The notes under the pieces: generated by a model
What the model was told of the DNA's origin: nothing
The model's input: the letters and a program-made list of their open reading frames with translations, nothing else
The model's database searches: none
Source of the DNA: Hyphomonas chukchiensis
Lineage (GTDB): Bacteria > Pseudomonadota > Alphaproteobacteria > Caulobacterales > Hyphomonadaceae
Reading direction: 5' to 3'
Assembly: GCF_000682695.1 (NCBI RefSeq)
Contig: NZ_AWFG01000074.1
Location: 1 to 64,000, forward strand
DNA: 64,000 nucleotides
Shown: positions 16,851 to 25,425 of the stretch, one piece after another
Layout: every line of letters starts with the position of its first letter
Position numbering within the stretch: the first letter of the stretch is position 1
Translations under genes and position numbers: made by a program

Positions 16851-18149
16851 ATGATTCCGCGTTATACCCGTCCCGAAATGGCCGAAATATGGTCTCCCGA
16901 AACACGTTTCGGCATCTGGCTCGAGATCGAAACCCTCGCAGCTGAGGCCATGGAAAACCTCGGGATCATCCCGGAAGGCGTTACGAAAGCCGTTCGCGAG
17001 CGAGGCGCCTTCGAAGTCGACCGCATCGATGCCATTGAGCGCGAAGTGAAACACGACGTTATCGCCTTCCTCACGAATGTGGCCGAACATGTCGGCGAGG
17101 AAGCGCGCTTCCTGCATAAGGGCATGACGTCGTCCGACGTGCTGGACACCTGCCTCAACGTCCAGATGGTGCGCGCCGCAGACCTGCTGCTCGGCGGCCT
17201 CGACCGCGTCCTGAAGGCCCTCGAAACACGCGCCCGCGAGCACAAGTTCACACCCACTATTGGCCGCAGCCACGGTATTCATGCCGAGCCAACCACGTTC
17301 GGCGTCAAGCTCGCCACCTTCTATGCCGAGTTCAAGCGCGCCCGCGCCCGGATGGAACTCGCCCGAGAGGAAATTGCGACCTGCGCCATTTCAGGTGCTG
17401 TCGGCACCTTCGCCAATATCGACCCGCAGATCGAAGCGCATGTCGCTGCAAAACTCGGCCTCGTCATCGAGCCGGTTTCGACGCAGGTCATTCCACGGGA
17501 CCGCCACGCAATGTATTTCGCCACGCTCGGTGTGATCGCATCATCCGTCGAGCGCCTTGCCACCGAAGTGCGCCACCTGCAGCGCACCGAAGTTCTGGAA
17601 GCCGAAGAGTTCTTCTCGCCTGGCCAGAAGGGCTCGTCGGCGATGCCACACAAGCGCAACCCGGTCCTGACCGAAAACCTGACAGGCCTCGCCCGTCTTG
17701 TCCGCTCTGCGGTGACGCCGGCCCTCGAAAACGTCGCCCTCTGGCACGAGCGCGACATCTCGCACTCTTCTGTCGAGCGCGGCATCGGACCGGATGCAAC
17801 GATCCATCTGGACTTCGCCCTCCATCGCCTCGCTGGTGTCGTCGAGAACCTGGTCGTCTATCCGGAAAACATGATGCGCACGATCGACAGCATGGGCGGG
17901 CTGCACAACTCGCAACGCATCCTGCTTGCCCTTGTCGAACATGGCGTCAGCCGCGAGGACTCCTACACGCTCGTCCAACGCAACGCGATGCGCACATGGC
18001 GCGGCGAAGGCAATCTGCTGGACCTGCTCAAGACAGATCCGGACGTCAAAGCCAAATTGACAGATGAAGAGCTCGAAGCCCTGTTTGATCTCGAATATCA
18101 CTTCAAGCACGTCGACACGATCTTCGAACGCGTCTTCGGCGCCGCATAG
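16851..18149 (+). CDS. purB: adenylosuccinate lyase
   Basis: Fumarase/aspartase-superfamily lyase acting twice in purine synthesis (SAICAR to AICAR, adenylosuccinate to AMP). The 432 residues begin MIPRYTRPEMAEIWSPETRF as typical PurB. Key segments are HKGMTSSDVLDT, GRSHGIHAEPTTFG with the catalytic histidine, and the signature GQKGSSAMPHKRNP (about 258-271) carrying the catalytic serine loop. Monocistronic, with a strong terminator after it. Confidence 0.96.
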   Translation: MIPRYTRPEMAEIWSPETRFGIWLEIETLAAEAMENLGIIPEGVTKAVRERGAFEVDRIDAIEREVKHDVIAFLTNVAEHVGEEARFLHKGMTSSDVLDTCLNVQMVRAADLLLGGLDRVLKALETRAREHKFTPTIGRSHGIHAEPTTFGVKLATFYAEFKRARARMELAREEIATCAISGAVGTFANIDPQIEAHVAAKLGLVIEPVSTQVIPRDRHAMYFATLGVIASSVERLATEVRHLQRTEVLEAEEFFSPGQKGSSAMPHKRNPVLTENLTGLARLVRSAVTPALENVALWHERDISHSSVERGIGPDATIHLDFALHRLAGVVENLVVYPENMMRTIDSMGGLHNSQRILLALVEHGVSREDSYTLVQRNAMRTWRGEGNLLDLLKTDPDVKAKLTDEELEALFDLEYHFKHVDTIFERVFGAA

Positions 18150-18171
18150 ATCCTCCCTAAATCGGCATAAA

Positions 18172-18212
18172 AATACCCTGCGAAGCAAAACGCCTTGCAG
18201 GGTATTCTTTTT
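18172..18212. terminator. bidirectional intrinsic terminator
   Basis: AATACCCTGC (18172-18181) pairs perfectly with GCAGGGTATT (18197-18206) around a 15-nt loop. Downstream T-rich DNA (TCTTTTT) serves purB. The opposite strand continues GGGTATTTTTATG, so it also serves the convergent TonB receptor gene. Confidence 0.88.
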
Positions 18213-18226
18213 GGTACGCTACAATT

Positions 18227-20833
18227 CTAGAACGTTGTCGACAGGCTGGCTGAGAATGTCGTTCCGCGCTCGTAGGTGTTGAACTCTGTGCGACCGACAT
18301 CGCCTTGAGTCATCTGATACTCGGAGTGCTTCTCGCCTAGCAGGTTACGACCCTTCAGACCAAGCTCGACGTCGCGGCCGCCAAGCGTAAGGGTCCGGTT
18401 GAAGACCAGGTCAAGCTGCACGCCTGGCTCCTCGATCACATCCGGCAGGGCTGCAGAGCCGATGCCGAAGCCCCGTTGCAGGATACGGTCGTCAACCCAG
18501 CCAAGAAGCAGCGTGAGTTGGTCCACATCGCTCTCCCAGCCAAACTGCATGTTCAGGATGTTCTGGGGCGTCCCCTGAAGATCAGAGCCATCCAGTCCGA
18601 ACAGAGCAGCGTCACGCAGCGAGCGCGAAATCGGATCAAAGACCTGATCGCCATCCTGGGCCTGCACTTCCGAAGAGGTGTAGGTGTAGTTGGCAGAGAA
18701 GAGCCATTCGCGTGCATCAAACCACGGGTTTGAAATCGGCATGCTGAAATTCGTCCGATACTCGAGTTCGGCACCATAAAGCTCGGCTTTAGGGCTGTTG
18801 ATGAAGGTCGTCTCGAAAACGAAGGAGGCAGTTGAATATTGCACTTCCTCGATCGGATTCTTGATGTCCTTGTAGAACGCACCCGCCGTAATGAACTGGT
18901 TACGACCAAGGTAATACTCGATGCGCGCATCGTAGTTTTTCAGCTCACTGTCCACGAGACCGCTGTTGCCGCGGTACACCCGGTCGGTTTCAGGGTCGAT
19001 AAACGAAGACAGGGCCAGTTCGCGGAATTGCGGGCGGGCAATCGTCTGTGAGTAGCCTGCGCGCAGCTGGAGATCGTCAGCAAAGTTCCAGGTCAATGTG
19101 AATGTCGGCAGTACATAATCATTGCTCAGGTTAACGTCGCCGGCACCCTGGTTTCCGAAGCGGTCGAAGGTCTCGACCGTTTCTTTGGCATCCTCGTAGC
19201 GGAAGCCAACCGTGCCCCGCACAAAGTCCAGAATGTCGAGGTCCGTCTGGACATATAAGGCATTCACATCGAGACCGGCCGAGTAGGAATCATTTGGCGT
19301 CGTGATTTCCTGCAGGACAAAACGGCCGGGACCAATATTATCAGGCGAGAAAAGATAGTCCGGGCGAGCCTGCTGCACATCAAGCGGAATGGCGTTGCCC
19401 CCGACGAAGCGCAGCGACAGGAAGTCGTAGCTGCGATCGGTCGATGCGACGTCGAAGCCGCCGGACATGACGAGTTCCCGCGCATCTCCGATATCGACAG
19501 TATATGATGCATCGGCGCCAAAGCTGCCAATCTTGTCCTCGAGATTGGAGAACAGGATGCCGTAATTGTTCGCCGTGGAGTAAAGTGGAACACCATCAGC
19601 GTCCGGTGTACGGCGGAGCGAGCGGTCATAAGGGGCATCGCGGGTGGAGATAGCGTAGGCACCGCGCCAGGAAAGATCGATACCATTGACCTTGTGATCA
19701 CCGCGCAGCTGGAAGAAGCTCAGCTCACGCTCAAACCAGCCTGACGACTCATCATAAATCTGGCCACTTGAACCCGGCGCGTTGAAGTCGGTGCCCGTCG
19801 TGATCTCGGCCTGCTTTGTCGTCGTATGCACGTAGAAGAGCGTTGCCTGGATCTCGTTGTCACCCCAACCGATCGACCCGGACCCAAGCGCATTCAGCGT
19901 CGCATCATAAGTCGTCGTTTGTTGCCGCTGGTCGCTGCCCAGAACGCCACCCTCGACAAACTGCCGGGTTGCGTCTTTGACCTTCCATTCGGAATCGAAG
20001 CCGACGACACCAATCAGGCCAATATCATATTGGCCCTTGTCGAGGATCAGGCCGCCTTCGACCGAACCGCTAGGATTGGGGTTCATTTTGCCCTGCTGGA
20101 TAACAGACAGGGGCGAGTTGACGAGACTCTCGCCAATCAGTTCAATTTGCGCGGGCGTCTGGTCATTAAGCCGCTCGCCCGAGGCCAGGAGCGCGCCAAG
20201 AGGCCCCGGTATATCACGCAGACCATCATCATAGCCGGACCAGTCAAGGTCGCCGCCACGCACATAGAGTCCGTCGGAGCCGGTTGTTTCGGTGTTCGCA
20301 GACACGCCGGCCTTGATCGTCAGGAAATTCTCTGCGGGCTGGCGCAGGGTCTGGAGGTCGATCACGCCGCCACCAAACTCACCCGGGTAGTTGGCCGAAT
20401 AGGTCTTCTGGACGGCAGCACCCGAGAGAACGCTCGCCGGGAACAGGTCAAGCGGAACCGTGCGGCGCAGCGGCTCGGGGCTCGGAAGCGGTGAACCGTT
20501 CAGAAGGGCCGAAGAATAACGGTCGCCCAGACCGCGCACATAAGCAAATTTTCCCGAGACAATGCTCAGGCCGCTAAGGCGCGTCAGTGCAAGGGCTGCG
20601 TTCGAGTCACCTTGCCGTGTAAGATCTTCGGTCGAGAGAAAGGTCGCAACCTGGGATGTTTCGCGTTGTGGCTCCGGAATGAACTGGCCACGAACCACGA
20701 CTGTTTGGAGTGTACGGCTGTCTTCTGGCGCATCATTGGCGCTGCCCGTCTCCTGGGCAACGGCCAGAGGCACCAGGGCCAAAGCGATCGCTGTTGACAG
20801 CAACCATTTGTATCTGACTGGAATATTGGACAT
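18227..20833 (-). CDS. TonB-dependent outer membrane receptor
   Basis: An 868-residue outer-membrane receptor: signal peptide (cleavage near VAQETG), a region like a TonB box (TLQTVVVRGQF), a plug domain (about 40-170; VRGLGDRYSSALLNGSPLPS) and a 22-stranded-type barrel ending in the canonical C-terminal Phe (SASLSTTF). The start at 20833 (MSNIPVRYKWLL) gives a proper signal peptide. It lies 116 nt downstream of a large duplicated lipoprotein on the same strand, suggesting a receptor/surface-lipoprotein pair. The ligand is unknown. Confidence 0.9.
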   Translation of the reverse strand: MSNIPVRYKWLLSTAIALALVPLAVAQETGSANDAPEDSRTLQTVVVRGQFIPEPQRETSQVATFLSTEDLTRQGDSNAALALTRLSGLSIVSGKFAYVRGLGDRYSSALLNGSPLPSPEPLRRTVPLDLFPASVLSGAAVQKTYSANYPGEFGGGVIDLQTLRQPAENFLTIKAGVSANTETTGSDGLYVRGGDLDWSGYDDGLRDIPGPLGALLASGERLNDQTPAQIELIGESLVNSPLSVIQQGKMNPNPSGSVEGGLILDKGQYDIGLIGVVGFDSEWKVKDATRQFVEGGVLGSDQRQQTTTYDATLNALGSGSIGWGDNEIQATLFYVHTTTKQAEITTGTDFNAPGSSGQIYDESSGWFERELSFFQLRGDHKVNGIDLSWRGAYAISTRDAPYDRSLRRTPDADGVPLYSTANNYGILFSNLEDKIGSFGADASYTVDIGDARELVMSGGFDVASTDRSYDFLSLRFVGGNAIPLDVQQARPDYLFSPDNIGPGRFVLQEITTPNDSYSAGLDVNALYVQTDLDILDFVRGTVGFRYEDAKETVETFDRFGNQGAGDVNLSNDYVLPTFTLTWNFADDLQLRAGYSQTIARPQFRELALSSFIDPETDRVYRGNSGLVDSELKNYDARIEYYLGRNQFITAGAFYKDIKNPIEEVQYSTASFVFETTFINSPKAELYGAELEYRTNFSMPISNPWFDAREWLFSANYTYTSSEVQAQDGDQVFDPISRSLRDAALFGLDGSDLQGTPQNILNMQFGWESDVDQLTLLLGWVDDRILQRGFGIGSAALPDVIEEPGVQLDLVFNRTLTLGGRDVELGLKGRNLLGEKHSEYQMTQGDVGRTEFNTYERGTTFSASLSTTF

Positions 20834-20949
20834 TTTTTTGAACCTAGCTTGCCGTAATTCAGGGGCTTTCAATCAAGCCTTCGCTGTCGGCCGAAAATGG
20901 GAAGTGCCGGGACAGCGCGCTTTCAGCGGCCATCCCGGCGGTTCTCAAC

Positions 20950-23510
20950 TCAACAAGGGTCGCTGGCCTCAAGACCGCACGACCAGCCCTGCCACCAGGT
21001 GTCGGTGGTGTCCTTGACGGCGCCGATATAGTCGACAGGCTCAAGGTCGCTCGAAAGGCCAGTCACGTCGTAAGGCGTGACGGCTGTTTCTGCTGGACCG
21101 TTGACGAAAGTGGACGTGAGCGTGTTGGCCGTTCCGGTCGAATTGTTGGCATCAGCTGCGACGGAAGCGCTTGCTGCTGCCGCATCAGAGCTAGCCGTTG
21201 CAAGGCCAGCAGCGCAATCGAACAGGACCGAGCCAAAGGACGGATCCACACCGGCCTGGTAACCAGCCACACCATTGCCTGCTGAATCTTCCCAGCGGAA
21301 GCATTCGGACAGGTTGTTGATAACACCGTTTACATAGGTGCCAATCGTACCCGTGTTGAGGCGGATCGCGTTGCCCGAGCTGTTCCCGATGAAGGTGAAG
21401 TTCGACACTTTGGCATTCGAGGCCGGCACGACACCCGCGACGCTGCTGGCTTCAACCATATTGTCACCGCCAAGCGAACGCTGCTTCACGATGATGTACT
21501 GGAGGCTGCCATTGTAGCCATTGTCTGTATCGAGCGAGTCGTCATCATTGCCGGTCAGAACCAGGTGCTTGCCATTGACCGTGCCGCCGAAGAACTCGAT
21601 CCCGTCGTCGGAACTGTTGTGAACCTGCACATAGTCAATCGTCGTGCCTGAGCCCACGCCTGCAAGGCTGATCCCGTTAAGTTCATTGCCTGGTGCAAGT
21701 GCAAAGCCCGAGTGCTTCAGGACCATGTAGCGTAGCGAACCGCTGTTATCGTCCGCCGTAATGCCGCCATAGACAGCATCCGGGTTGCTCACACCTTCAA
21801 CAACGTTGTCGCAATTGATCGTCGCGGCTGTTGCGGCGTTGCGGCAGCGGTTGATTGGCGCGCGACCAAGAATAACAAGACCGCCCCACTCGCCGATGGC
21901 TTCGTCCGCGTTGACCTGGGTGTCAGTCACATCGGCTTCCGAGGTCAGCGTAACAGGATTTTGCTTGGTACCATTCGCGAATATCTGGGAGCCACGGTTA
22001 ACGACGATATAGTCGAGGCCGCTTCCGCCGAAGACGGTTACGCCAGCTTCAATCGTCAGTGACGCAGGATCGCCATCGGCCGCATTGCCGTCGGCACCCA
22101 CATCGACGCCCACGTTCAGGCGACCAACGACTTCATAATAATTGCCGCGTGTCAGGCGCACATCGTCGGTAATCGTACCCGAGATGCGGCAGACTTTCTT
22201 GCCGTCGATCGTAATGCCGGAATCAGCGGTTGCCGGTGTTGGGCAGCTTGGCGTCGGGAACAGACCAAAAGTCCATCCGCTCGCCCAGTTCTCGGACTCC
22301 GTTTCCTGCGGACCAAAAGCCCCGATATATGTCGTAGGCTCGAAGAATGAGCCGAGCGATGCTGTGTTGAATGGTGTCACAGCTGCTTCATTCGGACCTG
22401 GAAAGTATGAGGCCGCGAGCGTGTTGTCTGTCGTGGTTGTATTATTGGCATTTGCGGCGACCGAAGCGGCGGCAGCGGCGGTATCGGAGTTTGTTGTGGC
22501 CAGACCGGCTGCGCAATCAAACAGGACCGAAGCAAAGGCCGGGTCAGCGCCAGCCTGGTAGCCTGCCGTGCCGTTGCCTGCAGAGTCTTCCCAGCGGAAA
22601 CACTCGGACAGATTGTTCACGACACCGTTCACATAAGTGCCCACGGTCCCCGTATTCAGGCGGAAGGCATTGCCTGTGGCATTTCCGATAAATGTGAAGT
22701 TTGAAACCTTGGCATCGGATGCAGGAAGAACACCTGCCACGCTGCTGGCCTCAACCATGTTGTCGCCGCTAAGTTCACGCTGTTTCACGACCACATATTG
22801 AATATTGCTCTTCAGACCATTGTCTGTGTCGAGCGAGTCGTCGTCGTTGCCGGTCAGAACGAGGTGTTTGGCGTTTACAGTGCCGCCGAAGAATTCAATA
22901 CCATCATCCGAACTGTTATGGACCTGGACATAGTCAATCGTTGTGCCGGAGCCGACACCGCCCAGCGAAATACCGTTAAGTTCGTTACCATTCCCGATAG
23001 CGAAACCGGAGAAACGAAGCGACACGTAGCGCAAGGTACCGCTGCTGTCCGCGGCATCCGCACCGCCATAGATCGCATCAGGATTGCTCACGCCTTCAAT
23101 GACGTTGTCACAATCCACTGTGCCCGGGGTCGCCGCATTGCGGCACCGGTTGATCGGCGCGCGGCCAAGAAGAACCAGGCCGCCCCATTCACCGATATTG
23201 TCGCCGCCGAAATCATCCGGATCGGCCGCACGACGCACCAGATCGTTCGCGCTGGTAAAGATGATCGGATTGGATGCAGTACCGTCCGCATCAATCTCCG
23301 AGCCCCGATTGACGACGATATAGTCCGCACCGGAACGACCGAAAACCGTCACCCCTGGCTCAACTGTCAGCGTAGCAGCGGTGCCGCCGGAAGCCGTGCC
23401 GGTTGCACCGAGGTCGACGCCAATATCAACCCGTCCGTCGATCGCATAAGCAACGCCCGCAACATATGGGAGCGTAAGGTCAGCAAGGTATGTTCCGGAA
23501 AGGTTACAGG
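20950..23510 (-). repeat. tandem intragenic duplication (about 1.3 kb units)
   Basis: The lipoprotein gene holds two in-frame copies of a unit of about 430 codons. Many segments are identical or nearly so in protein, for example TTIDYVQVHNSSDDGIEFFG and NNLSECFRWEDSAGNG. The halves differ at many third positions and in loop lengths, so the duplication is not recent. Confidence 0.85.
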
Positions 23511-23712
23511 TCGTAAAACCACCAACCGGATCACCTTCGGTGAACCCTGTAGGGCATTCAGCTGTGCTGCCGCCACCACCGTTACCGCCGCCGCCACCGT
23601 TATTGGGAGGCGTACCGGGATTGCTGACGCCCGGCGACGCGATGTCGCTTCCCTGCGAACACGCAGCTAGAAGGCAAAGCGCAAGCGCGCTCACTGAAGT
23701 GCGGAAAATCAT
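20950..23712 (-). CDS. large outer-membrane lipoprotein with duplicated beta-helix-like domain
   Basis: A 920-residue lipoprotein: lipobox LLAAC with Cys18 and Ser at +2 (outer-membrane sorting), a Gly/Asn/Pro linker to about residue 50, then two homologous halves (about 69-490 and 507-920). Both halves repeat ASLTIEAGVTVFG-type strands, GEWGGLVLLGRAPINRCRNAA, YVQVHNSSDDGIEFFGG, LVLTGNDDDSLDTDNG and NLSECFRWEDSAGNG in the same order. The short repeating strands suggest a right-handed beta-helix, and the Asp-rich motif could bind calcium or sugar. It precedes the TonB receptor, so I infer a surface ligand-capture partner. No enzymatic motif is recognised. Confidence 0.75.
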   Translation of the reverse strand: MIFRTSVSALALCLLAACSQGSDIASPGVSNPGTPPNNGGGGGNGGGGSTAECPTGFTEGDPVGGFTTCNLSGTYLADLTLPYVAGVAYAIDGRVDIGVDLGATGTASGGTAATLTVEPGVTVFGRSGADYIVVNRGSEIDADGTASNPIIFTSANDLVRRAADPDDFGGDNIGEWGGLVLLGRAPINRCRNAATPGTVDCDNVIEGVSNPDAIYGGADAADSSGTLRYVSLRFSGFAIGNGNELNGISLGGVGSGTTIDYVQVHNSSDDGIEFFGGTVNAKHLVLTGNDDDSLDTDNGLKSNIQYVVVKQRELSGDNMVEASSVAGVLPASDAKVSNFTFIGNATGNAFRLNTGTVGTYVNGVVNNLSECFRWEDSAGNGTAGYQAGADPAFASVLFDCAAGLATTNSDTAAAAASVAANANNTTTTDNTLAASYFPGPNEAAVTPFNTASLGSFFEPTTYIGAFGPQETESENWASGWTFGLFPTPSCPTPATADSGITIDGKKVCRISGTITDDVRLTRGNYYEVVGRLNVGVDVGADGNAADGDPASLTIEAGVTVFGGSGLDYIVVNRGSQIFANGTKQNPVTLTSEADVTDTQVNADEAIGEWGGLVILGRAPINRCRNAATAATINCDNVVEGVSNPDAVYGGITADDNSGSLRYMVLKHSGFALAPGNELNGISLAGVGSGTTIDYVQVHNSSDDGIEFFGGTVNGKHLVLTGNDDDSLDTDNGYNGSLQYIIVKQRSLGGDNMVEASSVAGVVPASNAKVSNFTFIGNSSGNAIRLNTGTIGTYVNGVINNLSECFRWEDSAGNGVAGYQAGVDPSFGSVLFDCAAGLATASSDAAAASASVAADANNSTGTANTLTSTFVNGPAETAVTPYDVTGLSSDLEPVDYIGAVKDTTDTWWQGWSCGLEASDPC

Positions 23713-23816
23713 GATAACCCCTCGTTGAAACCACCGAACGAGCCCAACTGAATCGCGGGCTGTCTACGGCTCAATAGCTGCGGGCCATGACATTCAATTA
23801 ACGGAAATGTTGCACT

Positions 23817-23951
23817 TTAAAGACAGTCGGCCTGCTCCTTCGCGTGTCCTGCAACCACGGCGCCGGACAAGCCGGGAACAGTCACAAAACTTTCGCGAAA
23901 GCGACATGTGACCGCGTTAATTTCAGAATATCCGTCCGACATTAAAGACAG
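23817..23951. promoter_or_regulatory. palindrome and direct repeats between lipoprotein and XRE genes
   Basis: The 270-nt divergent gap holds CTTTCGCGAAAG (23890-23901), a perfect 12-bp palindrome, and a 10-nt direct repeat TTAAAGACAG at 23817-23826 and 23942-23951 flanking it. The XRE protein just downstream is an obvious candidate binder. Confidence 0.4.
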
Positions 23952-23982
23952 GGCCAACGGCGCAATTTAAGGGGCTGCATCG

Positions 23983-24306
23983 GTGAGTGACCAGGATTTG
24001 CTATACAGACTCGAGGGTCGGCTGATAGATCTGGAGGCGAAGGTTTCCCAGCTCGAAAAAGCGATGTCCGAAATTCCCAAGGCGGAACCGGAAATTCCGG
24101 AAGAGGCTCAGCGCAGGATTGATGCGGGAGAACATCCGGTTCGCGTTATACGAGAGTTACGTCTGCTGACCCAAAGCCAGCTGAGCGAGCTTTGCGGCAT
24201 TCGGCCCAACCATATCTCGGCCATCGAGCGCGGTCAGACTTTCGGCCTGAAAACGGCCCGGAGGCTTTCAGAGGCGCTTAATGTGCCCGCCAGTCTGCTA
24301 TTCTGA
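23983..24306 (+). CDS. small XRE-family DNA-binding protein with N-terminal coiled coil
   Basis: A 107-residue protein. Residues 5-30 (LLYRLEGRLIDLEAKVSQLEKAM) form a predicted coiled coil. Residues about 45-107 are a lambda-repressor-type helix-turn-helix (HPVRVIRELRLLTQSQLSEL, then GIRPNHISAIERG). The HTH style resembles HigA/HipB-type antitoxins, but no toxin gene is adjacent. The start is GTG with AAGGGG upstream. It is divergent from the lipoprotein/TonB genes and upstream of the secretion operon, so it could regulate either. Confidence 0.8.
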   Translation: MSDQDLLYRLEGRLIDLEAKVSQLEKAMSEIPKAEPEIPEEAQRRIDAGEHPVRVIRELRLLTQSQLSELCGIRPNHISAIERGQTFGLKTARRLSEALNVPASLLF

Positions 24307-24527
24307 CGCGCAGGGTCGATTGCAACATTAAGAATTAAGGGCGATCAGCATGGCTGATATGGCGCCATGTTCTCAACCATTACAATGATGTACTGTAAAT
24401 CTGTTTGGCACTGTGGCCCGATTGCTGCATCAACCCTTAATGCGCCCTTATCTTGCAAGGAAAATGGCGCAGAAGTGCCGATAATTATACTTAACATCAC
24501 TACAGAAGTAGACTGTTTGCGTAATAT

Positions 24528-25424
24528 ATGAACCCGCTGGCGAAACTCTCGACAAGTGCAATGCAGATCGTGCCACGCGTACGGATACTGCTGGATATCG
24601 TACTGGTTACGCTTCTCGGCGTGCTGATAGCGCGGATATTGTGGATCGCCATCGACCGGTCGGGCGCAGTGAGCCGGCCCCTTCCGCAATTTGCTATCTC
24701 ACAGTCCGGCTCGGCAGCTGCCCAGGTACCGCGCGGCGACACAACCATCCTCACCCGGGTCAATCACTTCCAGCGCCCGGAAACATCCGGGTCTGGCAGC
24801 GCGCTCGTCCCAAGTGCGCCTCCTACAACGCTGAACCTCAAGCTGAAGGGCGTCCGATCCGTTACGGGCGACTCCGACAGCAACGGAACCGCTGCGGCAG
24901 CTGTCGCCATCATCCAGATGTCAGACAAAAAGGCGCGCAGCTTCGCTCCCGGCGACACGATCATCGACGGCGTAACGCTCGACCGTGTCCTTCCGGACCG
25001 CGTTCTCATCCGCAAGGGTGGCGGTCTTGAAACGCTCATGATGGAGAGCAATGCCGACACACTCGCAGTGCTTTCGCTTCCGGGACAGGAAGGCATGATC
25101 CAGGGGGAACAGCGTCCGGCCGTCGTGGAATCGAGGTCCGCCACGATAGACCGCGCGCTGCTCGCCTCGCTCAATGTTGCACCCGTTCTGGAAGACGGAG
25201 ATCTCGTCGGTTATCGGCTCAGTACATCAGCGTCTGCTGCAGCATTGAATGGCACGGGAATTGAATCTGGAGACATCCTGACAACGCTCGATGGTACGCC
25301 CGTCAAGGATATCGACATCCAAAGCCTTACAGAGCGTCTGGCCCGCGCACCCGAGATTTCAATGATCGTCAAGCGCGGAAACGCGGATGTGCCGGTCACA
25401 CTTCGTTTCCCCGAGGGAGAATAG
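24528..25424 (+). CDS. gspC: type II secretion protein GspC
   Basis: Inner-membrane linker between the T2SS assembly platform and the secretin. A 298-residue protein with a short cytoplasmic N-terminus, one membrane helix (about 20-42, ILLDIVLVTLLGVLIARILWIA), a periplasmic homology region (about 90-165) and a C-terminal PDZ domain (about 215-295; GIESGDILTTLDGTPVKDID). No Shine-Dalgarno is seen before the ATG, and the 221 nt upstream hold no gene; there an 8-bp inverted pair TAAGGGCG (24336) / CGCCCTTA (24443) is visible. First gene of a 13-gene operon. The gspD start follows the stop by 1 nt. Confidence 0.88.
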   Translation: MNPLAKLSTSAMQIVPRVRILLDIVLVTLLGVLIARILWIAIDRSGAVSRPLPQFAISQSGSAAAQVPRGDTTILTRVNHFQRPETSGSGSALVPSAPPTTLNLKLKGVRSVTGDSDSNGTAAAAVAIIQMSDKKARSFAPGDTIIDGVTLDRVLPDRVLIRKGGGLETLMMESNADTLAVLSLPGQEGMIQGEQRPAVVESRSATIDRALLASLNVAPVLEDGDLVGYRLSTSASAAALNGTGIESGDILTTLDGTPVKDIDIQSLTERLARAPEISMIVKRGNADVPVTLRFPEGE

Positions 25425-25425
25425 A

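Noticed and set aside
20950-23510. Tandem DNA repeat as a mobile element or CRISPR
   Set aside because: The repetition is an in-frame protein-domain duplication with diverged third positions. There are no spacers, terminal repeats or transposase.
23983-24306. Toxin-antitoxin module
   Set aside because: The HTH is antitoxin-like, but neither neighbour nor any short frame beside it looks like a toxin.
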